Origin: Pseudeuparius sepicola
Lineage: Eukaryota > Arthropoda > Insecta > Coleoptera > Anthribidae
Direction: 5' to 3'
Assembly (NCBI GenBank): GCA_963920635.1
Contig: OY987305.1
Span: 12,687,153 to 12,751,152, forward strand
Length of the DNA: 64,000 nt
The translations under genes were made by a program, and so were the position numbers. The notes below the pieces were generated by a model. The model had not been told where the DNA came from, did no database searches, and worked only from the letters and a program-made list of their open reading frames with translations. Every line of letters starts with the position of its first letter. Within the stretch, counting starts at the first letter, position 1. Positions 45,601-58,463 of this stretch are shown here, piece by piece.

Positions 45601-48061
45601 TCAAAATAGGGCCCTAAAAACTTCATGTAGATACCGCGGTATACGAGGAGTCAAAAACTTAAACGCGGCAGAAGACTAAAGTACCCTTATTTTGCGTCGT
45701 AGAGAAAAATGATATAAAAGAAAGTTGTTTGCGATGAAAAAATATATACAAATACAAAACCAAGGCCTTCTATTTTCTATCATTAGTTAGACTTAAAACA
45801 TGTATGGTGAAGAAGTTCCCATCTAGATTTACCAGTGGTGTGCGTAACCAGAACCCCTTTTTAAACATAATTTCTTCGCCAATGGCTTTTGATTGAATTC
45901 GAATCCTTTCTTAATCTCCAATACCTATTTCTAAGAGAAAGAGTCTGTTGAAAAATTTTTGTAGGTGGTAGGTGTTAGTTTTTGAGAAATTTGGAGTGAA
46001 CTTTGAAGACTTACTACATACCGAGTTTGAATTAGATATACCATTTCGTTCTAGAGACAAAAAATAAAATATGAAATTAATTATTTTTTTAAACGCTGTA
46101 TCTTAAAAACTAAGGGTTTATACACCCATGTTTATAGGAACTTTTTGTTCTAAATTGACTTTCTCTACAAATTGTCAAAGTTTTCATACAAAAACCTGCG
46201 ACACCCTGTATATTATCTTATCAATACCAATAATATTTAACCGAGTACAATGAAACTCTTAAATGATAAGTTAATTACAAAATATTAGCTTAATGCAAAA
46301 TTCCACACAGGTATTCATTATTTAAACATATTAGACGGCTAAACTCAAACACATATGTACTTTTCCTCACTACAGTGGTAATTTCAACAAGGCACATCTT
46401 AGATGAATAGAATGGAACAAAATTACTATATTACCCCTTCTTCGAGTTTCATCTTTGATCTATTTCTTGTATCCAATAATTACTTTAAATTGAAATATAT
46501 CTTACTAAGAATATACAAGTAATTACTCTTTTTACTTTTTTTGTATACCTGGCTATTCTAAAATTAACTCTTTTATAGTTTTTTTACGATTATATTTGTG
46601 TAACTTTTTAATTTGTTTCCAGTTACCAAGTTAGTGTACACTCTAGTGTTTTACACTTCAATTTGCAGCAATATAATACAATTAAGTAACTTTTTAACTG
46701 TTGAATTTTCAGTACTCACCTAATTCATATAAATTGAGGTGAATCGTTTCGCAGGAAGTAAACTAAATTTCATTACTCATTTTTTTAGCGTTGCAAGGGT
46801 ATGGATATTACATATAGCTGTTAAATTGCTTATGTAAAGTTTAGTGACATCAAAGTAAATATTCCTACTTGCATTCTTCGAATATAATGAGCCATTAAAT
46901 GAAATCACATGAAACTTCCCATTGTACGAATTTTTGGGAAAGTTAAGTTTGGACAATATTGATTTGCTTGAAGTGACAGTATTTTTCGTTGTACACTGAT
47001 GTGGATTTGTTATACATGGACGTTTGAGCTTGTTTTTTAAAATTCGTCCCATATGAATATTTTATAAGCAAAAGCGGAATGGTCATCGAGTCGACTGAAG
47101 CTGGAAATGTTGTCTCCTGCCTGGACTTCATTTTTTGTTACTTCCCAGTCCCAGTACTTCCAATTTTTGAATTGGTTAACGTTACATCGTACTGATGATT
47201 ACCAAATAGCACGAAACACGTATATACGGTTACTACTTTTTTGTCCATATCTGTAAAAACACTCATTAGCGAACGTTTATCGTCAACATCTGATAAACAC
47301 GACCATAAGTAAAACTGTTTCAAAACTATCTTTACAGTGAAATTACATAAATCAATTAATTAAAGTTTTTTAAAGAATTCGAAAGTATTCTAAATGCCAA
47401 AACAGAGATGATAGGATGTTGCGCAGTTAACGACGAATTTGTTCATACATCAACGTTTACTCTGAGGCTATTTTACCAATTGGTTATAAAAAATTGCTTA
47501 ACAGTTTTCCTCATTAATATTGAACTTTTTTGCTGGTTTTATTAACATGTGCCCACCTCATTTTAAATTATAGAGTGACAAAAGTCAAATATCTTAAGTA
47601 CCTACCTAAACCGTTTTTTGGCCCTGCGTATGTCTTTTCTGAAACTTTTAATTTAATATCTTATTTTCTGCTGCAATGGGTATGAAATCGATTGCCCAAG
47701 TTTTGAGGCAACCTACGAGAATTGTATGTAAAGCTTAACATTTTCAAATTTTTAACTGCGGGTGATTGACCTTATATTATTGATCGATGGTACATCAACG
47801 TAAAAATGTTGTCAAGGTGTTTATATAAGGATTAACAATACAATCGTTAGTCATCATGTGTATTACATTTTATTAAAGATAATATGTAAAAATTAAATGC
47901 ATGGAAAGGAATAAACTGGAGATACTTGTTTCAGACTAATTTTTAAAGTAAGTACTCAAGGTTTTCGAAATATTTATACGAATCTGGCCAAGTAGTGAAA
48001 ACGTCACCTTTATACCTCTCCTCCTTATACCCATTTGATTTCTTATTATGGCTATATTTTT
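45601..48061. other. AT-rich intronic interval with one element end
   Basis: 46080-46216 reads CGCTGTATCTTAAAAACTAA, then ACACCCATGTTTATAGGAAC, and ends CTGCGACACCCTGTATA. This is a single right-hand MITE end carrying the CATGGGT module of families X and P, with no partner seen. The rest is AT-rich without recognised features. Confidence 0.45.
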
Positions 48062-48188
48062 GCACATTGTATAATAATTCTTACCCTCACAAAACTCAGA
48101 ACTAAGAGTACCCCAGAAGCAACTGAATGCTTGTGCGTGGGAAGGGGGCAATTACTATTATTTTGTCTTCGTTGCCATTTGCGGACAA
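48062..48188 (-). repeat. Dispersed repeat CC, copy 2 (inverted)
   Basis: ATTCTTACCCTCACAAAACT through GTACCCCAGAAGCAACTGAA to TTTTGTCTTCGTTGCCATTT is the reverse complement of 11040-11165, at about 80% identity. Confidence 0.65.
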
Positions 48189-48242
48189 CATTTCTAGAAT
48201 GACCAGATTTGTATACCTAAAATCTAAATGTGTCAGACGACG

Positions 48243-48608
48243 AATGTCTTTTAAGGGTATAATAAAAAGTGTGGTTGGTTGCCTGTATCAACAAAATTTA
48301 AATTACCTAGTTGGAAAAACTAGTACATTTGAAAGATTTACAAAAATAAGAGTATTTGTAAAATATTCATAGGTAATAATGACACTAGTTTAAAAGTTCC
48401 ACCCACTAGAAATTAAAAAATACTTAATTTAGCGGCTAAGTATAGAATCTTTTAAAATAGTGTCGTTATTATCTATAAAATAGGTACCCTTATTTTTTCG
48501 TAAACCTTTCAAATGCACTAGTTTTTCCAACTAGTTGTAAATAAAATTCTGTTGATACAGGCAACCAAATACACTTTTGATGACGTTTTAATTCCGCCCT
48601 TAAAAATA
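48243..48608. repeat. Foldback family BB
   Basis: GTTGCCTGTATCAACAAAAT (48281), CCTAGTTGGAAAAACTAGTA (48307) and TGAAAGATTTACAAAAATAA (48330) are mirrored at 48555, 48530 and 48495. Total about 365 bp, arms near 145 bp. Outer ends lack the TACAG motif (TTTTAAGGG/CCCTTAAAA). Confidence 0.8.
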
Positions 48609-50204
48609 GTTGTATTGTGTTTAAACACCAACGGTATCCTTCAGGGCAAATTTAGTTCGTTTAAATTAAGATAACAATAATTTAAATTGAATTACGGTAT
48701 TGCTCATAAATTGCCTTGTTAAATCGAAAACAAATGTTATAAGATTGTTAACCTTTACTACTAATAAGAAACGGAATGTATTTATGTAATGTTCGCAAGG
48801 TTGTCGTAGGTTAAAACAAAAACATGTTAGCCTACTGAAATATTTCTATTCCTACTTCGAAAAAAAGGAAAATCATAGGTCGACTTTTACGATGAGTGTA
48901 GCTAAGTGCAGATAGAGGTAGGTATACCCTCACCTACCTCTACAGTCTTCCTTTATGTTCCCTCAAGTCAATTAATCATCTGAAGCCCCGAGATTTGCTG
49001 GTTTGATGTGATCTAAATAACATGCCTGACACGATGACATATTGAAAGCAGTTTTTAATCGTGAGAAATTTGTCCGTATGTATCGCAATAGTAGGTAGTT
49101 AGGTCTTATTTAAGTCATGATCACAGAAAAAACAATTTAGACCCCTTGAACCCTTTAATAATGGCCCTGTTAGGCAAAGTCTCGGTTTCAACAGACAATT
49201 TTGACGAGTTGCTTGCAATTATTTCACAGCATGCTAGAGAAATGATTTAAAACAATGAATTCAATTGTTATTGTCCCTCTACATCAAGTTGCAATAATAA
49301 TTATTATATTCCTAGGAAATAATTTTTAGATTGCTTAAAATCTAATTTATAATTTTTATTACTTTTATCAAAGTTCTTCATATAGGTATTTCATGTCTAA
49401 TAAACGTAATCGAAATACCACATTTTCTATTAATAAATAATAAATACACACACATCCAGTAATTTCAAAACGACTATTGTTTCTGAAAATGAAGAAATTT
49501 CAACTATTTATTAGTAAACTTTTTAGAGTAGGCATTAGATAGGTACCTACCAAAATTTGTATCCAATGAGAATCACCCGTGTTGCCACGATTTCTTTACC
49601 TGTAATCAATTTCGGCCATGCGCCGTAATATTTTTTAAAAATACCTACAACCCATGTAATAAACTGACGTTTCAAACATTCAAAATTTTCTGATCTCCGT
49701 ATAAACGTTAATACCAAATCTATATTTTCTCAACATGCAGCCAATCGCTGCTCTAGCGTCATTCTAAAAAAATTAAAATAAAAAATTATTATATTAATAA
49801 AATGGTGTCATAATTTCTTGTGTATGTTCGTTACCTTACTTTCTCTAAAATAACATAAACTGTACTTTGCCTCCAACTGACAAAGGACCCTGCACTAAAA
49901 ATTAGCTCGCGCTTACTGTGTGCTTTTGTGTGTACTTACCATTTTTTTAGGCCCGGTAAGTGGTACCTAGGTCTGCTCGAATCGATGCGATAAAAATCGG
50001 TTAAACTTGGACGTAATGGGCCAGTCCGGCCCATGCCGCGACGGCCTCATCCCCGGGCGGTTGCATGCAACAACCTTGGCTGGTCCGCAAAAGGTTAAAG
50101 ATTAACTTTACCGTAAGACCTATACGGGGTGTTCCAAACAATCTACCTAACAGTAATTTTCCATTTAGTGTCAAATTGTTGTTGTTTTGGTAATGTTCAC
50201 GTAT
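48609..50204. other. AT-rich interval with a GC-rich patch at 49970-50105
   Basis: The patch (CAGTCCGGCCCATGCCGCGA, CCCCGGGCGGTTGCATGCAA) resembles the tail of a retroposon or an old coding segment on the minus strand, but cannot be assigned. The rest is AT-rich. Confidence 0.3.
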
Positions 50205-50800
50205 TATACAGGATATAACATAAGTACGTAAAAATATTTCAGGGTGGCAATCCTCAGCCAATTCTAAGAAAACAAGTTCATATAAGCATATGTCCAAAAA
50301 TTCTTTGTTCTCTAAAAAATCGTCTTTTTCCTATAACTTCTTTATTTGTAGAGCTTTTTTAACCAAATTTGATACACCTCCTACTTGGCTAGGACCCTTT
50401 TAAATTATTATTATTATTGTCAAGCTCTAGTGGCAGAGATGTGGGTAAGTCGTAAGGTAAATTCAACAAAAAGTTAATACGGCCCTTTACGAAATTAAGG
50501 TTGATATCAGTCTTGGATGGAGCATTTAATTCTGAACTTCTTTTGTATGTATCGCAGATTTTTTAAATTTATTTTATCGTATTTGCAGGTATTTAAAAGT
50601 CGTAGGGAAAAATCGCGGTCTTGTTCTCAATCAGACACAAAATTTTTGAGGTTTTAAGGCAACACAACTAATTGTAACTCAAAATAAGAACAAAAAAATT
50701 GTGGAGAAAGTCGATTTTTTTAGAAAATTTTAACACCCTGTATATTTTTAGAATTCACGACCCTGAAATATTTTAACGTACTTAAGTTACACCTTGTATA
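50205..50800. mobile_element. Foldback MITE family DD
   Basis: Left end TATACAGGATATAACATAAG, right end TTAAGTTACACCTTGTATA. AGTACGTAAAAATATTTCAG is mirrored by CTGAAATATTTTAACGTACT, followed by AATTCTAAGAAAACAAGTTC. Contains the AAGTTCATATAAGCATATGT version of the shared module. Terminal identity is modest, so the copy is old. Confidence 0.7.
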
Positions 50801-52044
50801 TAACGTTTTTCAACCAATATATTTTTTACTGCTAAATAAACAATACTACTATACTATGTAATCTTTCTTATTAAAAAATATATATAAATAATAATTATTA
50901 CGAACATCTATAGCAAACATAAGCCGCCTGTGTCGATAATGATTCATCAATTTAAAACAAAATTACATTGTGTTTCACTTTGAGTCGACACAATTCCGTT
51001 TTATCGAAATATTTGCGGAGGTTCAATAGCTTTTTTCCAGCCTATAATACTACTCTATATTTTAGGTTATCTACAATTTTTTGAAATAGACATATTCCAT
51101 GGCCTACTGTCATTAAAAGAAGACCCTCCAATACCACAAACAGATATTAGTCATTTTTTGAAGAATAAAGTGGATAGTGCCCTCGAATTGGCCATAGCTC
51201 GAAACCTTTTGTACGAAATTTCAATACTCTAAGTCATACCACATGGAGCCAAAGTTCGAAAAATTGGGTTTACCCTGTATAAACCACAGGGCATATTTAG
51301 GTTATCTTTTTTTGCTAATCGATTAAGCTTTGCCTAATGTATCATTTTACATAGTATAGCCAGTGTAGATCATACAGTGTGTTAGTAAAAAAATAAAATT
51401 CAATAAAATCAAGCATGCCATGAAAACAAAAACGATATGGGGCATTTAAAATTTAGTTCAGGTTCTGTGTCGAAAAACCCAATTAAAATTTAAATGAAAA
51501 ACTATATCGTCTACATGTTTTACAGTTAACAAGGCCTAATGATAATCCCGATTTTTTGTTTAAATATTTTTTTTAGTAAATGATGTCTTCGTCACATTTG
51601 ATTTGTTTAGAAGGTTTGCATGTATCTAACATTTTTGGTAGTCTGTGCTCACTGCACGCATGACGCAAGTTTACTGGTCCACCCTGTATCACATAACAGA
51701 CTGTCTTCGGCCGCGCCGTCGCTGGATTGCACGTTGGCTTCGGAGTCATTTTGTCTAAAATCGTCTGATAACCAAATAACAGGTTCTCGAAAATGACACC
51801 GAGCTTCAATTTGGCGAGACCTCGGCTATCCGAGAGATTTCGGCAAAGTGGAGCAGTATTGCGTAATTGCGAGAGCATAAGATCCACGAAAGTATGTCGT
51901 CGGGTGTTTTTCTCCATATAATTTACTCTTAAAAACGTTAATTGCCATCTCACGATTACAAAGATAGTCGAGGTAAAGGTTTTAGCAAGTTAGGTAAGGG
52001 GTGACTCAATTGAAAATTTCTCCCCAAATTTCAGTGCAAGTAGA
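50801..52044. other. Interval with single element ends and an unassigned frame
   Basis: GGGTTTACCCTGTATAAACC at 51268 and GGTCCACCCTGTATCACA at 51676 are isolated MITE-type ends. On the minus strand an ATG at 51917 opens a frame of about 115 codons to 51573, GC-richer than its surroundings between 51690 and 51950. It has no domain that I recognise and overlaps a MITE end, so a gene is doubtful. Confidence 0.35.
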
Positions 52045-52990
52045 TATACAATGTGGAGAGAAATTGTGGAATATTGCTTATATTTCTTAAAATATTCCTC
52101 ATATCAAAAATATGTTTTAATAAAAGTGTTAGGGGAAATTATTTCCTGTTTAGTGATATCAAGCAATCTTTCGTAACACAACAAATGTGGTTGCCATGGT
52201 AACCGACTTAATTTATACGTTTTTTGGTGACAATTAATACATTGGAACTTTCTGAATACGATACAATACAATTTTAATGGGGTCGCATAAGAAAAAAATG
52301 CAAAAAAATTATGTTTTCTATTATGCTATTGACAATGTTTATCAAAATAATTATTAACATCAAGTTAGCCATGCCAAAATCAGAACAATGCGGAACTGTC
52401 ACTAGCTGTCAGTTGCTTGTAATTGTGTGCATTGTTACAGTAAACGTACTTTTTTTACTCAATTTTCTGTGTACTTAAGTATTTTAGTAAGTTATAATGG
52501 CGCTTGAATTAAGTGAAACGGAAATAATACAGGTTAACATACTAAGTACTTAAGTACACAGAAAATTGAGTAAAAAAGTACGTTTAGTGTAATTATGTAC
52601 ACAGTTACAAAGCTAGTGACAGATTCGCATTGTTCTGATTTTGGCATGGCTAACTTGATGTTAATAACTATTTTGATAAACATTGTCAATAGCATAATAG
52701 AAAACTTATTTATTTTTGTATTTTTTTTCTTATGCGACCCCATTAAAATTGTATTGTATCGTATTCAGAAAGTTCCAATGTATTAATTTTCACCAAAAAA
52801 CGTATATGGTGCCATTTAAAAAAATTAAGTCGGTTACCATGGCAACCACATTTTTTGTGTTACGAAAGATTGCTTGATATCACTAAACAGGAAATAAATT
52901 CCCCTAACACTTTTAATAAAACATGTTTTTATATGAGGAATATTTTAAGAAATATAAGCAATATTCCACAATTTCTATCCACACTGTATA
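52045..52990. mobile_element. Long palindromic MITE family EE
   Basis: A 946-bp element with arms of about 445 bp and a 50-bp centre at 52489-52539. Ends TATACAATGTGGAGAGAAAT and ATTTCTATCCACACTGTATA. Mirrored landmarks: GATATCAAGCAATCTTTCGT, GGTTGCCATGGTAACCGACT, TTTAATGGGGTCGCATAAGA and CAATTTTCTGTGTACTTAAG. Arm identity is visibly high, with few small gaps. No transposase; the mirrored frames at 52534 and 52595 are arms. Confidence 0.9.
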
Positions 52991-53023
52991 CAGAAAATTG
53001 ATGTCGAATAACTTTCTACGAGA

Positions 53024-54286
53024 TACAGGGTGTCCAACTTTAAAACTGTACAAATCCGTAAAATCTTATATAATATATAATAATATATAAGATAATCGCC
53101 TAAACTTTTTTGTTTGAAAGGCCTTCAAAAACCGCTTCTTTTGGCCTTCCTGCCATTTTCAAAATGCAAATCCAGGGCCGGCTGCGATTTTTTTTATACC
53201 CCTGATTTTCACGAAAACCATTTAGCGATTTTTTTATTTAACATCTGACCACACAGCGTTAATCAGAACACCCCAAAACCCCCATATACCAAATTTGAAT
53301 AAAAAATATATAGGGAGTTCTATTCTGCAGGGTGTCAAAGTTGAGCAAAATAAGAATTTTAAAGGCATCTGCCAAGTCAGGTGTGCCATGGAATCCCCTC
53401 AAAACAGTTGAATGATCAATAGGATCACTCAAGGTGTTGGTGTGCAAAGGTCCAATAAAAAATATACAGAGTGTTCTTATCTGTGCCACCTCAAATTACG
53501 GAATTTTTGGAACTTTATACGGGTCAAAAATCGAGTATATCAAAACCGCTCCACATACTATAAATGAACTAATTCTAAAAAATACAGAAGCCTGCCAGTC
53601 AGTAAGTCCATATCAGCTAATGTGGCTGATGTGCCACAACAGGAAACGCACAGAAAATGTATCATCTTAGACCGTGACTTTGTTGAGAAAGGTCCAATAA
53701 TTTAAATTGTTTTTATTTGTTAGCTGGCATTTTGTAAAGAAACACATTACTTTTGTGTTTATCAATATTTTTCCAATGATTCCAGAGCACTCTTGATCCG
53801 TATAAGTTTCATAAAATTTCAGAATTCTGAGATGGCTCAGAGAAAAGTACCCTGTATATTTTTGTAGTAAATATTTTCACACCAACATTTTGAGTGGTCC
53901 TGTTGACCATTCAACTGTTTTGAAGGGATTCCATGGCACGCTTGACTCGCCAGATGCTTTTAAAATTCCTATTTTGCTCAACTTTGACACCGTACAGAAT
54001 GGAACTCCCTGTATACTTTTTGTTCAAATTTGGTATGTGGGGGTTTTGGGGTGTTCTGATTAATGCTGTGTGGTCAGATTTTAAATAAAAAAATCGCTAA
54101 ATGGTTTTCGTGAAAATCAGGGGTATAAAAAAAATCGCAGCCGGCCCTGGATTTGCATTTTGAAAATGGCAGGAAAGTCAAAAGAAGCGGTTTTTGAAGG
54201 CCTTTCAAACAAAAAAAGTTTAGGTGATTATCTCCAAAAATGAAGATTTTACGGATTTGTACAGTTTTAAAGTTGGACACCCTGTA
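53024..54286. mobile_element. Long palindromic MITE family FF
   Basis: A 1263-bp element with arms of about 430 bp: ends TACAGGGTGTCCAACTTTAA and TTAAAGTTGGACACCCTGTA. Mirrored blocks include GCAAATCCAGGGCCGGCTGC, TAATCAGAACACCCCAAAAC and TGCCATGGAATCCCCTCAAA. An asymmetric middle (about 53460-53870) separates the arms. No transposase. Confidence 0.9.
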
Positions 54287-55279
54287 TATAAAATTCAATT
54301 TAGGGTATCCATATGGGTGACGCTAAATGATATTTTAAACACCCTTGAAAGACGACAACTGTGGCTAACTTCAGTTCGCGGTTAAAACCCCCTGAAACCA
54401 AGAGGTGAAGTTAGCAATGGATTTTTAATCACGCGGGTTGTAGTTACCTGCAGTCTATCACATTATGTCTTGATTTTGTTTCCTAAGGCCACAGATGGTT
54501 CATGCAGTCATCTGTGCTACGGCTGAGTGAAATAGAATATTAGGTGACAAGCAACCGATAATACACCTACTCCTGTTGGTATAAAGTCGCAATCTAAAAC
54601 GAGGCTTTAGAAGCTCCAGATTTAAAATGTCAGTTCTGTTTCTGCTAACCTCATGTGTTCAATTTCATATTTGAGGATAATCTTAATATTCACTGGTCGA
54701 AATATTATGGTATGTATGTAACACGTTTTACAAACTGCTCTATAATCTCCTCTGCATAAAAGCAGATCCTACCAACACAATGTAAAATTAAAAAACAAAA
54801 AGAGACAAGGGATATAAATACAAAACTAACATAACGACTACTGAGTAATGCCCTAAATGACCCATTAATTTTTTAAAGATTTCACATGAATTTTCACTTT
54901 ATATGATTGTCCATTTGACTTTGTTAGTTAAGTACCTAATTATATGCCTATCATTCTGTTAGAATTTTAGGCGTTTAACCAGCACTTATTTGTTTACGTA
55001 CATTTTCAAAAGTTGAACGAAACATGAGCCTTCAATTAACTGCAATTTGCATATTTCCTATAAGATAAACAACATTAAAAGGCATGTTTGCGAGTATTTT
55101 AACTTCGTCGTAGACCATTTGTATAAAAGCATAGGTAAGATATTTATACTAAAATCTCTCTTTAACTGTACACTAGATTGTGACAGGTAAATATTTCATG
55201 TCCCTAGAGTTACGTAAGCGGCGGCCATATTCATATTATTGATAGGTGACCGGAAGGGCCGTAATCAACAGAATTTACA
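54287..55279. other. Unassigned AT-rich interval
   Basis: No feature could be supported; short GC-richer runs near 54350-54500 show no structure. Confidence 0.4.
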
Positions 55280-55287
55280 TTTTACGC

Positions 55288-56122
55288 CAGTGGCGCACCC
55301 AGAAAATATTATTGGGAGGGGCCCAACTTAAAAAATGTATTGCATACAATAGTTATTTATGTACCAAGGCACTGAAGTTCAACTTTTTATGACTCATGTG
55401 GAATTTAGTTGCCGAGGCCTCTGGCCGAGGCAAATAAACCACATGAGTCATAAAAAGAACTTCAGTGCCGAGGTACATATTATATATTTTTTTGAAATCG
55501 GAAAAAAATGTTTTATTAGGCAAGAAAATAATAATAAGGGACCACCCGTCCATGAACCGACTACGCGCGGCGTTGCTTGACTTTGACGATCGCTCTACCT
55601 AGGTCAAGTATGATGAGACACGGCACCTTCTGACAGAAGAACCAAACTGCTACTTCTTGTGCAGCCTACACAACAAATCTATTGATATTCAAATTTACTA
55701 AAATATGTATACTGATGGATTGCGCTTCTATAGGAAACAATTTCGCAATGTGTACGAAAAGTTAAATGGGCCTTTATCGGCCGGGTTTTGAATATTTGGT
55801 CACTTTTGACGGGCGATTTCTCCGCGTCTGACGTTTGATGTTTACATCTCGCTTATTGAAAAAATCGTACAATAATGGGCTACATTATTGTACGATTTCT
55901 GTGCTTTTAATGACGATTTTGGGACACCTTACCGCCGATTTCAAGAAAAATATTTTATGATTAAAAGAAATTTCCAGGCCAGGTCTCGGATTGGGAAAAT
56001 AATTGCCGAGAGTCGCACAGAGGACAGTACACCTACGATACCACCCTCGAGAATTTTTTAAAATATGTGAGGTCTGGGGGGGGGGGGGCGAGGACCCTGC
56101 CCCCCCCCCGGGTGCGCCACTG
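55288..56122. mobile_element. hAT-like non-autonomous element carrying repeat U
   Basis: The ends CAGTGGCGCACCC and GGGTGCGCCACTG are perfect 13-bp inverted repeats. TTTTACGC flanks both sides (55280-55287 and 56123-56130), a perfect 8-bp duplication as hAT transposases make. The TIR start CAGTGGCG is also hAT-like. The 835-bp interior holds repeat U (55370-55950), a 100-bp hairpin at 55374-55480 built on GACTCATGTGG, and G13/C10 runs at 56076-56109. No transposase. Confidence 0.88.
55370..55950 (+). repeat. Dispersed repeat U, copy 2
   Basis: Close match to 41856-42398. This copy has an added inverted segment near 55430-55480 so that its first 100 bp form a hairpin, and a local ATTGTACGATTT inversion near 55865-55900. 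Confidence 0.8.
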
Positions 56123-56361
56123 TTTTACGCACACAAATCCTAAAATTTGAATAGATAGAAACTCATATTAAACTCTGTTCCTTGAAGCACAAAAAATGCT
56201 ATAGTTTCTGTGTTTGACGTTAGGTCAGAACCACAGAATATCAAGGTTAAGCTGTCGCATGCTAAATACGCCCCTGGACGCTCCCAAAACAATGCTGCCA
56301 ACCTTAGATTACCACATTAGGAATTCCATTTCTAGTATAGAATTAAAGAGAGATTTTAGTA

Positions 56362-58463
56362 TACAGGGTGGTCCAACCGTTACGGATAAAACTTGAGAAA
56401 TCAAATGAGTAGATTTTCTCATATACAGTGTCCTCCAAAAAGTTCGCACCATAGGAAGGAAATTTTTAATTAACTCTTTATTTTTAAACTTAATTTTGGG
56501 GTTACCTTTTGCTTTAAAAAAGATGAAAAATGACCCACTCAAACGTGGTCATGTGAATTTCGTTATCTGTCAAAAATGACATTTAAAAAAATATAACGCC
56601 AAAAATGGGTTTAGTTGTTAAAATATCAAAAAGTTTTACTTGAAAAAGTTGTTTGTTTTTCAATTTTACGTAAGTGTACCCAATTTGAAAGCTCTTCTAA
56701 AATATTTAGTTTTTTGACAATTTTTAATATTTATGAAATTTCTGAAAATTTTAAAAACTCGAAACTTCGTAAATACTATTTTATATCACTAGCTTTATCA
56801 TTCTATTAATTTTTTATTAGTAATTACCGATAAGAATAGGTATTTTTCAAAAGAAAATGATATTTACGCTTTAAAATTCTGTTATGTTTGTTGCAAAGTT
56901 GATGTACCGTCTAGCATTTGGGGTATAAATTTAGTTACATTACTTACATTTCCCGCTTCTAAATTGATGCCAAAATAATAATAAATTAAAATATCATCAA
57001 ACTATTTTACGTATCTAAGCAAAATTCTTGACTTTTATGGAACAAATTATTATAACCTTTAAGTTTAATTTCACATTAATCGATATTGATGAGTAGGCCA
57101 TGGAGAGAATAGAAGCAGTTGTTTTTATTTGACAGTTTGATGACTGTCAAAAACAGTTTGATAACTGTCAAAAACAACTGTCAAATAAAAACAACTGCTT
57201 CTATTCTCTCCATGGCTTACTCATCAATATCGATTAATGTGAAATTAAACTTAAAGGTAATAATTATTTGTTCCATAAAAGTCAAGAATTTTGCTTAGAT
57301 ACGTAAAATAGTTTGATGATATTTTAATTTATTATTATTTTGGCAGAACCGGGAAATGTAATGTAACTAAATTATACCCCAAATGCTAGACGGTACATCA
57401 ACTTTGCAACAAACATAACAGAATTTTAAAGCGTAAGTATCATTTTCTTTTGAAAAATACCTATTCTTATCGGTAATTAGTAATAAAAAATTAATAGGAT
57501 GATAAAGCTAGTGATATAAAATAGTATTTACGTAGTTCCGAGTTATTAAAATTTTCAGAAATTTCATAAATATTAAAAATTGGCAAAAAACTAAATATTT
57601 TAGTAGAGCGTTCAAATTTGGTACACTTACGTAAAATTGAAAAACAAACAACTGTTTCAAGTAAAACTTTTTGATATTTTAACAACTAAACCCGTTTTTG
57701 GCGATATATTTTTTTAAATGTCATTTTTGACAGATAACGAAAGTCGCATGACTACGTTTGAGTGGGTCATTTTTCATCATTTTTTGAGCAAAAGGTAACC
57801 CCAAAATTAAATTTAAAAATAAAAGGTTAATTCAAAATTTCCCCCCTATGTTGCGAACTTTTTGGAGGACACTGTATAAACATGTATATAATATTTTGTC
57901 CTAAAACCTGCAAAAAGAGTTTCTAAATTCGAAAAATCATGTGTCTTGGGAATTTTAAAAACTAATTTTTCGCACCAGTAAAGTGGTTTGTATAGGTTTT
58001 ACGGCAAAATGTTATTAATTAAAGTTGTTCAGAATTAAAAACTGAATAAATGTACAATTTTAAAAGCCTACACCTTCTTTGATTTCATTCTGCTAAAAAA
58101 CTTAAAACGCACGAAAAGGAATTTTCCAAAACAGTATATTATTCGAAAAAAGTCAAGAAGGGCTTTTTCTTAGAATTGATTGAGAAATTTAGTGAAAGCA
58201 AAAATATAAGTTTTCCAGTGGCGTATCATTTTTTTATTAAAAAATATGTTCCGTCTCCGGAACTGGTAGAAGTAAATAGGCCAAATTATTTTTAATTTAT
58301 AGCTCTTAATGTGTGTCTAAATTTCCTTTAGGAAAAAAGAAAACTTCAAAAACAAATTACTTTGACGTCCTGTACAAGTTTATATGAAAACGTCTATTAA
58401 TTTTGACGTTTTTTTATATAAATTCCTGACGTTTTATCCATACAAGTTGTACCACCCTGTGTA
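56362..58463. mobile_element. Outer MITE family HH, interrupted by GG
   Basis: Left end TACAGGGTGGTCCAACCGTT, then GGATAAAACTTG; right end GTTTTATCCATACAAGTTGT, then ACCACCCTGTGTA. Arms are short beyond about 35 bp. Element GG (56424-57876) lies near its left end. Its remaining interior, 57895-58170, is a half-copy of family J (TACGGCAAAATGTTATTAA, AAAACTGAATAAATG, CTTCTTTGATTTCATTCTGC). Confidence 0.72.
56424..57876. mobile_element. Very long palindromic MITE family GG
   Basis: A 1453-bp element, TA on both sides (56422-56423 and 57877-57878). Ends TACAGTGTCCTCCAAAAAGT and ACTTTTTGGAGGACACTGTA. Arms are about 700 bp each around a centre at 57130-57180 made of TTTGACAGTTTGATGACTGT and its mirror. 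Two nearly identical 64-codon frames lie on opposite arms (56615 + and 57491 -), which confirms arm identity near 90%. No transposase. Confidence 0.92.

Noticed and set aside
51573..51953. 126-codon minus-strand frame as a gene
   Set aside because: The listed start is GTG, the first ATG is at 51917, the C-terminal part overlaps a MITE end and no domain is recognised.
56615..57685. Pair of similar 64-codon proteins on opposite strands
   Set aside because: They are the two arms of palindrome GG, not a duplicated gene.
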